NCBI GenBank assembly: GCA_013203465.1
Contig: JABMNR010000170.1
Span: 1 to 38,044 of the forward strand
DNA from: Alphaproteobacteria bacterium
Lineage (GTDB): Bacteria; Pseudomonadota; Alphaproteobacteria; Thalassobaculales; Thalassobaculaceae
Direction of reading: 5' to 3'
Length of the DNA stretch: 38,044 nucleotides
The position numbers and the translations under genes were made by a program. Numbering within the stretch: the stretch's first letter is position 1; every line of letters begins with the position of its first letter. The notes under the pieces were generated by a model, which saw only the letters and a list, made by a program, of their open reading frames with translations, searched no databases and had not been told where the DNA came from. Positions 7,863-15,487 of this stretch are shown here, one piece after another.

Positions 7863-8495
7863 TCAGTCGGTTTCGAGTGCGAGGTGTAGACCCATCGCTA
7901 CGAAAACGCTCCCGCCGATCTGTCTGCCGATGCGGGCCATCCCGCGCGAGGCAGATGCCCATACGGCCAGTCTTTCAGAGAACAGAATACAAATCACATC
8001 GGTTGCCGAAAACATGACATTTGCACAGGCGCCAAGAATGACGATCTGTGCCCAGATCGGAGCGGCAGCGTCGGGTGACGCGAACTGTGGCAGGAAGGCG
8101 AGAAAGAAGAGTGCCGTTTTCGGATTCAGAAGCTCTACGGTCAGACTGTCCTTGAACGCCAGTCGAGCGGATTGCCGCAGTACCAGATTTGCGCCAGTGA
8201 CCCGACTTTGACCGTCGAGCATAATCTTCACGCCCATCCATATGAGATAGGCCGCGCCTGCCAGTTTCAGTGCAAGAAAGAGGAATGGCAGCGATTGAAG
8301 AAGCACTGTCACCCCGAACGCCGCCGCGAAAATGTGAACATACGCGCCAAGGTGAAACCCTGCGGCTGACAACCACCCCGCTTTACGACCACGCGCCATC
8401 GTTTGGGTCGACATGAAGACCATGCCGGGGCCAGGGATGAAAGCGAAGCCAGACGTTGCAATGATGAAGGGCAGCAGTAGCTCGAAAGAGGGCAT
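7863..8495 (-). CDS. LysE/RhtB family amino-acid exporter
   Basis: The 210-residue membrane protein fits the LysE family in length and in its roughly six hydrophobic segments. The hallmark is the early segment GFAFIPGPGMVFMSTQTMARG, followed by AGWLSAAGFHLGAYVH. The middle helix has LKLAGAAYLIWMGVKIML, and NPKTALFFLAFLPQF is the typical fourth block. Such proteins export amino acids or homoserine-lactone-like compounds from the cytoplasm. The ATG at 8495 is preceded by a GAGGA-type ribosome site. It heads a same-strand series with RidA, the DMT exporter and the cyclase, although the 216-bp gap to RidA allows separate transcription. Confidence 0.92.
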   Translation of the reverse strand: MPSFELLLPFIIATSGFAFIPGPGMVFMSTQTMARGRKAGWLSAAGFHLGAYVHIFAAAFGVTVLLQSLPFLFLALKLAGAAYLIWMGVKIMLDGQSRVTGANLVLRQSARLAFKDSLTVELLNPKTALFFLAFLPQFASPDAAAPIWAQIVILGACANVMFSATDVICILFSERLAVWASASRGMARIGRQIGGSVFVAMGLHLALETD

Positions 8496-8728
8496 AACCA
8501 GTCCTCGATGATGAATTTGTTCTGACTATCATTGAAAGCTCTGATCCCGAGGGCGGCATATTGCCACCCTTCTGACAGCGGATTTTCGCGTCATGTCCAC
8601 AGAGTCCGCCTCTCGGTCGTTCGCCACTCCGTGTTTCCGATCCCGGCCATCGTTTATACGCCCTGGCCCTAGACACCCCGGCCATTAGCTCGCACGCTCA
8701 CCCCACCCCTATCGACCGGAGCCGACCC

Positions 8729-9766
8729 ATGACCAAACCCCGCATCGCCGTCCTCGCCCTGGGTGGGACCATCGCCATGGTCAAAGGCGACGCCGGCGGC
8801 GTGCGCCCCGGATTGGGCGCCGACGATCTGGTCGCGGCGGTGCCGGGGATCGACGCCATCGCCGATCTTCAGGCCGAGACGATCAGCCGGATCAGCAGCT
8901 CCGACCTGACGGTCCCGGCGGTGCTCGCGGTCGCCAGGCGGATCGAGGCGCTGGCCGCCGCCGGCGCGATCGACGGTGCGGTGGTGACGCAAGGCACCGA
9001 CACCATGGAGGAATCCTCCTTCCTGCTCGATCTGGTGTTGACCTCCAGCATCCCCGTGGTGGTCACCGGCGCCATGCGGAACCCACTGTCGGTGTCGCAC
9101 GACGGGCCGGGCAATGTGCTGGCCGCCGTCCGGGTGGCGGCCGACCCGACCGTGCGCGCCCATGCCCACTCGATCGGCGTGCTGGTCGTCATGCTGGACA
9201 ACATCCACGCCGCCGTGAACGTCGCCAAGGCCACCAGCACCCGGATCGACGCCTTCACCAGCCCGGAGACCGGGCCGGTCGGCATTCTGGTCGAGGACCG
9301 GGTGCGGCTCTCCAGCGTGCCCAACCGCGACTACCGGACCGCGCTGGAGACCGAGACCGATGGCGGCCCGGACATGACCGGCGACATTCCGTCGGTCGCG
9401 CTGCACACCCTCGCGATGGGCGAAAGCGGCGGCTTGCTGAAGGCTCTGATCGCCAATCCGGACACCCTGGGCTATGCCGGGCTGGTGCTGGGAGCCACCG
9501 GCGGCGGCCACGCCCCGGAGTGGCTGGTCGAGCCGTTGGAGACCCTGGCCAAACGTGTCCCCGTGGTGATGGCCGGCCGGATGCAGGCGGGCTACCTGCT
9601 GGCCAAGACCTATGAGCGCGCCGGCAGCGAAATCGATCTGATCAACCGCGGCATCGTCTCCGCCGGCCGGTTGCCGCCGCTCAAGGCGCGGCTGCTGCTC
9701 ACCGTCATGCTTACCGCCGGGCTGGATGCCGAGGCGCAAGCCCGGGTCTGGGCGACGCTGAACTAG
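8729..9766 (+). CDS. Asparaginase (L-asparaginase/glutaminase family)
   Basis: The 345-residue protein has both asparaginase signatures. ALGGTIA near residue 10 carries the nucleophilic threonine T14, and VVTQGTDTMEE around 85-95 carries the second Thr-Asp pair (T90, D91). VTGAMRNPLSVSHDGPGN and DNIHAAVNVAKATSTRIDAF are the following conserved blocks; the lysine of the catalytic triad is expected in this region. It would hydrolyse L-asparagine, or possibly glutamine, to the acid and ammonia. There is no signal peptide, so it is cytoplasmic. It is a single-gene unit, divergent from the LysE gene, and an AT-rich stretch (9780-9850) follows it. Confidence 0.93.
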   Translation: MTKPRIAVLALGGTIAMVKGDAGGVRPGLGADDLVAAVPGIDAIADLQAETISRISSSDLTVPAVLAVARRIEALAAAGAIDGAVVTQGTDTMEESSFLLDLVLTSSIPVVVTGAMRNPLSVSHDGPGNVLAAVRVAADPTVRAHAHSIGVLVVMLDNIHAAVNVAKATSTRIDAFTSPETGPVGILVEDRVRLSSVPNRDYRTALETETDGGPDMTGDIPSVALHTLAMGESGGLLKALIANPDTLGYAGLVLGATGGGHAPEWLVEPLETLAKRVPVVMAGRMQAGYLLAKTYERAGSEIDLINRGIVSAGRLPPLKARLLLTVMLTAGLDAEAQARVWATLN

Positions 9767-9861
9767 AACACGACCGACCAACTTCCGTCGTTATTTTCAA
9801 CATTAAAGTTTATTTAAACCAACATTTCGTACGAATTTAGCCACGTTTTTCCTTCGTAATC

Positions 9862-10541
9862 ATGGCTTGCCGGGAGCCGTGTGCCCCAATAGGTTTTATC
9901 GCCAAGCACAATCAAACAGGGTATTCGGTCGACGTGAACCAACCCGATCCCCTTTCGTCGGAACGCCCCGCACCCCGGATTTCCTCGGGAGCCGACGGGA
10001 TCGCGTTGACGGATCGGTGGACCGGACAAATCCGTCTCACGGCACCGATGCCCTCGACCCGGCGGCGGGAGTTGGATCGGCGGATCGCGGTCCGTTGGGC
10101 GTTGGCGGCCAACCTTCCGCTGCGCCGGCTCGATCTGCGCGGCGCGCTTCTGGCCGGACTCGATCTTGGCGGGCGCGATCTGTCGCAGGCCGACCTGACC
10201 GGCGCCAACCTGTCCGGCTGTTGCCTGCGGGGCGCGGTGCTCGATGGCGCGGCCCTGACCGGCGCCGTCCTGGTCGAAGCCGAGTTGGCCGATGCCGGGG
10301 TCGATACCGAGGGGCGCCGCTGGCTGGCGGTGCCCCATGACGACGGGCTGCGGTTGTCGGTCGGCGAGGTCTGGCTCGATGTGGACACGGCTTGGGACAT
10401 CCTGGCCACGGGCCCGGCCCACACCGGCGCACGAATGGAGGCACGCTGCCGCCTGGCGCTGTTGGTGCAGCGCTGTTGCGTGGCTGGCCGATGCCGGCTC
10501 GCCACGCCGCCTTGGTCCTGGGACGCAAGAGCGCCGCCTGA
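9862..10541 (+). pseudogene. Pentapeptide-repeat protein, probably frameshifted near its 3' end
   Basis: Residues about 84-145 are pentapeptide repeats (LDLRGALLAGLDLGGRDLSQ and on, the A(D/N)LxG type), which form a right-handed quadrilateral beta-helix. A short globular segment follows. In the opened frame there is no stop before 11229, and the translation turns into a low-complexity antisense image of the dioxygenase gene. If one base is added around 10440-10480, the frame moves to one reading LLRGWPMPARHAALVLGRK and stopping at 10539-10541, 16 bp before the convergent neighbour's stop. A 1-nt deletion, or a base-calling error, is therefore likely. The start is uncertain: ATG 9862 and GTG 9934 both lack a clear ribosome site. 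AT-rich DNA at 9780-9860 may hold the promoter. Its role is unknown. Confidence 0.6.
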
Positions 10542-10557
10542 TCCCGCGCGCCGCCGA

Positions 10558-11436
10558 TCACGCCGCCAGCGGCTTGCCGTCCTCGACCGAGGGGCCCGCC
10601 CCGGCGACCGTCGTCCGGTGCATCACCCGGGGGTATTTGCGCTCGTCCCACGGCCGGCCGCGATGCAGGCAGGCGCGGTTGTCCCACATCACCAGATCGC
10701 CCGGCCGCCAGCGGTGGACGTAGCGAAACCGCTCCTGGGTGACGAAATCGATCAGGTGGCGCAGCAACGCCCGGCTCTCGTCCACCGGCCGGCCCTCGAT
10801 ATGGCTGGCGTGCGCGCCGACATAGAGCGCCCTGGCTCCGGTCACCGGGTTGGTGCGCACCAGCTTTTGCCGCACCGCCGGCAACTCCCGGCGATCCTTG
10901 TCGGTCAGCAAGGTCTTGTCGATCAGCCCGCGGCTGTAGAGGAAATCGTGGACCGCGATCAGCGGCTCGTATTCGGCTTGCTCGCCGGCCGACAGCGCGG
11001 CCCAGGCGGCGCGGCCGCTGGCGAACTCGGTCTCGCCGCCCTCCGGCGGCACCATCCGGCCGGACAGCAGCGACGCCTTGGCCGGCACCGGCTTGAACGA
11101 GCTGTCGGTGTGCCACATCTGGTTGCCGACGTTGAACACCATGCGCTTGTCCTTGGGCGGAATCAGCGTCCCGTCGGCGTCGAGATTGGAGAAGATCGCG
11201 ACGTTGGTGCCCTCGCCGCCCGGGTTTGACGAGATCGTCGTCTCCAACGCGCCGAACCGCCGGGAAAACGCCACTTGCTTGGCGTCGTCGAGATCCTGGT
11301 CGCGGAACACCAGCACCGAGCGATCCTCGAACGCCGCCTCGATCGCGGCGAAGTCATCGTCGGACAGGGCCGCGACGTCGAGGCCGGTGACTTCGGCGCC
11401 CAGGACACCGGTGAACGGCGTGATGATTGGCGGCAT
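10558..11436 (-). CDS. TauD/TfdA family Fe(II)/2-oxoglutarate dioxygenase (first copy)
   Basis: The 292-residue protein has the TauD/TfdA layout: N-terminal GVLGAEVTGLDVAAL, then VLVFRDQDL and FSRRFGALE. The metal site is H109-x-D111 in WHTDSSF with the distal H258 in LHRGRPWDERKYPRVMHR. R270 in that stretch is placed to bind 2-oxoglutarate. These enzymes hydroxylate a substrate (taurine, aryloxyacetates, alkyl sulfates, betaines) with loss of CO2 from 2-oxoglutarate. The start at 11436 follows GGAGGGAG at proper spacing and is preferred to an upstream in-frame start. It is divergent from the sulfur-related operon at 11604. The substrate is undetermined, but that neighbour makes an organosulfur compound one reasonable guess. 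Confidence 0.92.
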   Translation of the reverse strand: MPPIITPFTGVLGAEVTGLDVAALSDDDFAAIEAAFEDRSVLVFRDQDLDDAKQVAFSRRFGALETTISSNPGGEGTNVAIFSNLDADGTLIPPKDKRMVFNVGNQMWHTDSSFKPVPAKASLLSGRMVPPEGGETEFASGRAAWAALSAGEQAEYEPLIAVHDFLYSRGLIDKTLLTDKDRRELPAVRQKLVRTNPVTGARALYVGAHASHIEGRPVDESRALLRHLIDFVTQERFRYVHRWRPGDLVMWDNRACLHRGRPWDERKYPRVMHRTTVAGAGPSVEDGKPLAA

Positions 11437-11540
11437 GACGCATCTCCCTCCGTCGACTGGCCACCCCGAAACCGTCGCGCGCTCATCCTCCGCCGTCAAG
11501 CCGAAGCCTCCGGGCGGTAGCCCTCACGCGCAGTTGTTTT

Positions 11541-11555
11541 GTCCTCCGTGAGGAC
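11541..11555. promoter_or_regulatory. Inverted repeat in the dioxygenase/DUF302 divergent region
   Basis: GTCCTC-CGT-GAGGAC is a perfect 6-bp inverted repeat with a 3-base centre. It lies in the 167-bp region between the divergent starts at 11436 and 11604. It could be an operator or a small leader hairpin. No regulator gene lies beside it and no clear -10/-35 pair was recognised. Confidence 0.3.
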
Positions 11556-11603
11556 GGGCGGTAAAACGCATCAATCACACGGAAACAGCTTACGAGGCTC
11601 CCC

Positions 11604-12092
11604 ATGCGCGCGTTCGTCACCATCCTTGCCGTCGTCGCGCTGATCGGCGCGGCCGTGCCGGGCGAGACCCGGGCGGAAAACCCCGCGCCGTATTCCGGGA
11701 CCGAGAGTTTCGATACCGGCGCCCCGTTCAAGCCGTTCGTCGACGCCATGCCGGCCGCGATCAAGGGCAACAGCTTCGGGGTTATCGGCATCGCCTGCGC
11801 CAATTGCGCCATCCAATCCAAGTTCAAGGAGACCATCCCCGGCAACCGGGTGTTCCTGTTCTTCCGACCCGACTACGCCCGGCGCATGTTGAAAGCCAGC
11901 ACCGCCGCCGGCATCGAGGCGCCGATCCGGCTCTACGTGACCGAAACCCCGGCCGGCACCGCCCAGGTGACCTATCGCCTGCCGAGCCATGTGTTCGGCG
12001 CCTACGAGGTGGCGGAGCTCACCGCCATGGGCAAGGAGCTGGACACCCGGGTCGCCGCCATCATCGCCGACGCGACCAAGACGGCGAAGTAA
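11604..12092 (+). CDS. Exported DUF302 domain protein
   Basis: The 162-residue protein starts with a Sec-type signal peptide, cleaved probably after TRA near residue 24, so it is periplasmic. The remainder matches DUF302: an N-terminal lysine-free strand, then the pattern FKETIPGNRVFLFFRPDYA, RML and a C-terminal helix. Unlike many DUF302 proteins it carries a C-x-x-C pair (C65, C68, in IACANCAIQ), well placed for a redox or metal role. GAGG 6 nt upstream supports the ATG at 11604. It is followed after 29 bp by the YeeE/YedE permease and then the exported metallo-beta-lactamase-fold gene. That context suggests periplasmic handling of reduced sulfur; this is inference. Confidence 0.88.
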   Translation: MRAFVTILAVVALIGAAVPGETRAENPAPYSGTESFDTGAPFKPFVDAMPAAIKGNSFGVIGIACANCAIQSKFKETIPGNRVFLFFRPDYARRMLKASTAAGIEAPIRLYVTETPAGTAQVTYRLPSHVFGAYEVAELTAMGKELDTRVAAIIADATKTAK

Positions 12093-12121
12093 CAACGCCA
12101 ACGACCGACAGAGGCCGCGCC

Positions 12122-13294
12122 GTGGCCACCACCTTCGTCGACCTGCCGCGCATCCAACGCCCGACCCTGCTGCTCGCGGCGGTGATCGCGGCAGCACTGT
12201 TCGCGACGCTGTGGGGGCAGAGCCAGACCCGCGCCTGGGTGCTGCTGATCGGCCTCGGTCTCGGCGTGTCGCTGTACCACGCGGCGTTCGGCTTCACCGC
12301 CGCCTATCGCCGGGCGATCGAGGACAAGGACCTTTCCGGGATCGCCGCGCAAGTGGTGATGCTGATCGTCGCCATGGTGCTGTTCGCCCCGATGCTGACG
12401 GCGGGCGAGGTGTTCGGCCACCGGGCCGGCGGTGCCGTCGCCCCGGTCAGTGTGGCGATGCTGACCGGCGCCTTCGTCTTCGGCATCGGCATGCAACTCG
12501 GCGGCGCCTGCGCCTCGGGCACGCTGTTCACCGTCGGCGGCGGCAACAGCCGGATGATGGTCACCCTGGTGTTCTTCTGCCTCGGCTCGTGGTGGGGCAC
12601 GCTCGATCTGGCGTGGTGGCGGGCACTGCCCGGCCTGCCGCCGATCGCGCTGGGCAAGGAGATCGGCTACGGCCCCGCCGTCGCGTTGCAGGCCGGGTTG
12701 CTGATCCTGGTACTGGCCGGGCTGTACCGCTTGGGCGCGCGGATGCACAAACCGCTCGGCTGGGGCGGGAGTTTCGCCTGGCACAAGCTGCTGCAAGGGC
12801 CGTGGCCGTTGCTGTGGGGGGCGTTGGGGTTGGCGTTGCTGAACGCGGCGATGCTGATGGTGACCGGCCAGCCCTGGGGCGTGACCTGGGGTTTCACCCT
12901 GTGGGGCGCCAAGGCGATGGCCGCACTGGGTTGGGAGCCGTCGACCAGCGCCTATTGGTCCCAGGGTTGGACCAGCGGCGCGCTCGACCGCTCTATCCTC
13001 AGCTCCAGCGTGTCAGTGTCCAACATCGGCATCCTGATCGGCGCGTTGGCCGCCGGCTCGCTGGCCGGCAAGATCGGCCCCACCCTGCGGATCGGCTGGC
13101 GGCCGCTGGCGGCGGCGGTGATCGGCGGGCTGATGATGGGATACGGCGCGCGGCTGGCCTATGGCTGCAACATCGGCGCGTTCTTTTCCGGCGTCGCCTC
13201 GACCAGCCTGCACGGCTGGGCCTGGATCGTCATGGCGCTGCTCGGCTCGGTGATCGGTATTCGCCTGCGTCCATGGTTCCGATTGGGCACGTAA
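12122..13294 (+). CDS. YeeE/YedE family sulfur-compound permease
   Basis: This 390-residue polytopic membrane protein is of the YeeE/YedE (TsuA-like) family, which moves thiosulfate or other reduced sulfur species through a pore lined by conserved cysteines. The hallmark blocks are GIGMQLGGACASGTLFTVGG, with C130, and near the C-terminus YGARLAYGCNIGAFFSGVAS, with a second pore cysteine; C153 lies in FFCLGSWWG. The start is GTG at 12122 with GAGG 7 nt upstream; earlier in-frame codons overlap the DUF302 gene and have no family match. Both halves of the two-fold repeat are present, so it works as a full-length permease. The neighbours DUF302 and MBL point to a sulfur relay. Confidence 0.93.
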   Translation: MATTFVDLPRIQRPTLLLAAVIAAALFATLWGQSQTRAWVLLIGLGLGVSLYHAAFGFTAAYRRAIEDKDLSGIAAQVVMLIVAMVLFAPMLTAGEVFGHRAGGAVAPVSVAMLTGAFVFGIGMQLGGACASGTLFTVGGGNSRMMVTLVFFCLGSWWGTLDLAWWRALPGLPPIALGKEIGYGPAVALQAGLLILVLAGLYRLGARMHKPLGWGGSFAWHKLLQGPWPLLWGALGLALLNAAMLMVTGQPWGVTWGFTLWGAKAMAALGWEPSTSAYWSQGWTSGALDRSILSSSVSVSNIGILIGALAAGSLAGKIGPTLRIGWRPLAAAVIGGLMMGYGARLAYGCNIGAFFSGVASTSLHGWAWIVMALLGSVIGIRLRPWFRLGT

Positions 13295-13410
13295 GTAATG
13301 CTGAAACCAAGCCATGTGGGAGGCATGACGGCGACCGATTGACTCGACAACCCACCAAATACCGTCTTCACTATTTTCTATAATGATGGACCGCCATGGG
13401 AGGCTTTCAC

Positions 13411-14400
13411 ATGTCCACGATCTCCACCACGCTTACCCGCCGCACCGCTCTACTGGGTGCGCTCGGCGCCACCACCGCCCTCGCCGCCGGTGCGTTGCCG
13501 GCCACAACGGCGCACGCCGCCGCCCCGATGCTCGGCGCCACCAAACCGACCGTCTACCGCTTCAAGCTCGGCGGCTTCGAGGTCACCACGATCCTGGACG
13601 GCGCGATCCAGCTCAAGGTACCGCACCCGATCTTCGGCCAGGATCAGACGCTCGAAGACGTGCAGAAGCTGGCCGCCGCCAATTTCCTGCCGACCGAACA
13701 GATGGCGATCAGCTTCTCGCCGGTCGTGGTCAACACCGGCACCGAGTTGGTTCTGTTCGACTCCGGCAACGGCGCCGGCCGGCGGCCCAACGCGGGTGCG
13801 CTGCTCGCCCTGCTGGCCTCGGCCGGTTATTCGGCCGATCAGATCGACGTGGTGGTGGTGACCCACTTCCATCCCGATCACATCGGCGGGTTGATGGAGG
13901 GCGGAGCCGCCGCCTTCCCGAACGCCCGCTACGTCACCGGTCAGGTTGAGTACGATTTCTGGTCGCCGGTGGACAAGGCGTCGGGCCCGACCGAGCGGGT
14001 CGGCAAGCTGGTGCAGGCCAATGTGGTGCCGCTGGCCGCCAAGATGAGCTTCATCGGCGACAACCAGGACGTGGTATCCGGCATCACCGCCGTCGGCGCG
14101 TTCGGGCATACGCCGGGTCATCTCGCCTTCCACGTGGAGAGCGAGGGCAAGCGGCTGATGATCACCGCCGACGCCGCCAACCACTACGTGGTGTCGTTGC
14201 AGCGGCCGGAGTGGCACGTTCGTTTCGACATGGACAAGGCCGGAGCGGTCAGCGCCCGCAAGAAGCTGTTCGGCATGATCGCCGCCGACAAGATCCCGTT
14301 CACCGGCTACCACATGCCGTTCCCGAACGTCGGCTATGTCGAGCCGATGGGCGCCGGCTTCCGTTACGTCCCGGCGGGCTACCAGCTCGATCTCGGCTGA
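13411..14400 (+). CDS. Tat-exported metallo-beta-lactamase-fold hydrolase
   Basis: The 329-residue protein carries a twin-arginine signal (TRRTALLGALGATTALAAG, R10-R11) and is probably exported folded with its metals. The MBL motif THFHPDHIGG is at 151-160 (H152, H154, D156, H157). AFGHTPGH supplies the next histidine, ITADAANHY the bridging aspartate and GYHMPFP the last histidine, so a two-metal centre is complete. The ATG at 13411 follows GGGAGG by 7 nt and is preferred to one 15 nt earlier. A TATAAT hexamer at 13379-13384 could give it a promoter, though no good -35 was seen. Quinolinase/AHL-lactonase-like or persulfide-processing activities exist in this fold; the context suggests sulfur, but this is unproved. 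Confidence 0.92.
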   Translation: MSTISTTLTRRTALLGALGATTALAAGALPATTAHAAAPMLGATKPTVYRFKLGGFEVTTILDGAIQLKVPHPIFGQDQTLEDVQKLAAANFLPTEQMAISFSPVVVNTGTELVLFDSGNGAGRRPNAGALLALLASAGYSADQIDVVVVTHFHPDHIGGLMEGGAAAFPNARYVTGQVEYDFWSPVDKASGPTERVGKLVQANVVPLAAKMSFIGDNQDVVSGITAVGAFGHTPGHLAFHVESEGKRLMITADAANHYVVSLQRPEWHVRFDMDKAGAVSARKKLFGMIAADKIPFTGYHMPFPNVGYVEPMGAGFRYVPAGYQLDLG

Positions 14401-14421
14401 GTGTTCCTCGACACCCTCTCA

Positions 14422-14447
14422 AACGGCCCCGTTTCGGCGGGGCCGTT
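14422..14447. terminator. Strong hairpin, probable bidirectional terminator
   Basis: AACGGCCCCG and CGGGGCCGTT form a perfect 10-bp stem with a 6-base loop (TTTCGG). It lies 22 bp after the MBL stop and just before the 3' end of the convergent gene ending at 14459. The T-tract is poor, as is common in GC-rich genomes. The hairpin is seen; termination is inferred. Confidence 0.7.
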
Positions 14448-14458
14448 GCCTGTGAGGA

Positions 14459-14983
14459 TTACGACGCCCCCGGCGCCAGCAGCGGGCCGGAACAGCGCAC
14501 CGCCCGATCGCCGGGTCCGAGAATAACGACCAATTTGAATTTCCGATCGAGTGCCGCGAGCCAGCCCTCGGGGGCCCCGGTCTGGTCCCCGCCGGGCGGC
14601 GCGAAGGCGCTGGCATAGGTCGAGGTCCCGTCAAGCGGCAGGCCGCTGTCCGGATCGATGCCCGCCGCCAGCCGCACCATGTCGAGCACCTCCTGGCAAC
14701 CGGCGGAGTCGGTCAATGCCTCCTCGGTCCAGTCGTGGAACGACAGCACGATGCGGCCCGCCGCACGGTCGTAAGCGGCGGCGGCCTGCAAATCCGGGCC
14801 CCATTCCGCCGCCACCGCCTGCAGCTCCGCACCCAACGCCGCCAAACCGTGATCCATCAGGGTGAGCGGCCGGGTCTCGAGCCAGCCGAAGACGCCCTTG
14901 CCAGGGTCATCGGCGGCGGCGAACCCCGCCGACACCCCGGCCCACAGGACCAGGGCAACACCGGCCACGCCGCGCCGCCGCAT
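14459..14983 (-). CDS. Exported protein of unknown function
   Basis: This 174-residue protein is not recognised. It starts with a Sec signal peptide (MRRRGVAGVALVLWAGVSAG, cleavage near residue 24) and is predicted periplasmic. The mature part is alpha-helical at the start, with strands around GRIVLSFHDW and FKLVVILG. Two cysteines remain (C96 and C164) and could form a disulfide. It lies 21 bp downstream of the DUF1330 gene on the same strand, so the two probably share a transcript. The opposite-strand terminator hairpin lies at its 3' end. Codon-position composition fits a real gene of this genome. Confidence 0.7.
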   Translation of the reverse strand: MRRRGVAGVALVLWAGVSAGFAAADDPGKGVFGWLETRPLTLMDHGLAALGAELQAVAAEWGPDLQAAAAYDRAAGRIVLSFHDWTEEALTDSAGCQEVLDMVRLAAGIDPDSGLPLDGTSTYASAFAPPGGDQTGAPEGWLAALDRKFKLVVILGPGDRAVRCSGPLLAPGAS

Positions 14984-15004
14984 CGACCCGCCCTACTCGG
15001 CGTC

Positions 15005-15298
15005 CTACTCGGCGCCCTCGACCAGGCGCATATCGCGCTCCGCCCCGTCGCCCAAGGCGTCCAGTGCCGCCTGGTAGCCGGGGCTGTCATGGGTGGCGAT
15101 GGCGGCGCTCAGACTGTCGAACTCGATCACCACCGTGCGCTCGTTCACCCCCGCCTCGTAGGTCTTCGCCGGCATGCCACGCACCAGGAAACGCCCGCCG
15201 CCCCCCATGATCGCCGGCCCCGCCAATGTGGCGTAGGCGGCGAGCTTGTCGGCGTCGTTAACCTTGCGATAGGCGCTGATCCAATAGGCCTTGGCCAT
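15005..15298 (-). CDS. DUF1330 domain protein
   Basis: The 97-residue protein is a full-length DUF1330 member, a ferredoxin-like alpha/beta-barrel fold. It starts AKAYWISAYRKVNDADKLAAYA, continues with GPAIMGGGGRFLVRG, and has the conserved ERTVVIEFDSLSAAIA and DSPGYQAALD blocks. No catalytic function is established for the family; related dimeric barrels bind small ligands. The gene leads a short two-gene transcript with the exported protein downstream and is divergent from the flagellin gene at 15488. Confidence 0.92.
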   Translation of the reverse strand: MAKAYWISAYRKVNDADKLAAYATLAGPAIMGGGGRFLVRGMPAKTYEAGVNERTVVIEFDSLSAAIATHDSPGYQAALDALGDGAERDMRLVEGAE

Positions 15299-15408
15299 CC
15301 TGCGTCTCCATGAATGGTGATTGAACAGCCATGATCAAAGCCGGAATCGCCGGATACGGCAACGGCCGAGCGGTCACGGCCGCGCTGGGCGGTGGGTGAA
15401 AATAGTTA

Positions 15409-15437
15409 TTGCATTTTCATAAAATTTTAACTAAATT
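15409..15437 (+). promoter_or_regulatory. Sigma70-like promoter of the flagellin gene
   Basis: TTGCAT (15409-15414) and TAAATT (15432-15437) are separated by 17 bp inside an AT-rich patch (15398-15445) in otherwise GC-rich DNA. Each hexamer matches the sigma70 consensus at four positions. The expected start site leaves a leader of about 45 nt before the ATG at 15488. No obvious flagellar sigma28 or sigma54 element was found, which is unusual for a flagellin. Confidence 0.6.
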
Positions 15438-15487
15438 AATCATTACCGCAAAACGCGGTGTGTATGCGTGTCACAGAAAGTGATGCA

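Noticed and set aside
10542-11229. Long C-terminal continuation of the pentapeptide-repeat frame
   Set aside because: It is antisense to the well-supported TauD/TfdA gene and has the low-complexity look of a shadow frame.
13339-13384. TTGACT with TATAAT upstream of the MBL gene as a complete promoter
   Set aside because: The hexamers are 34 bp apart, far outside the 16-19 bp range; only the -10 hexamer may be real.
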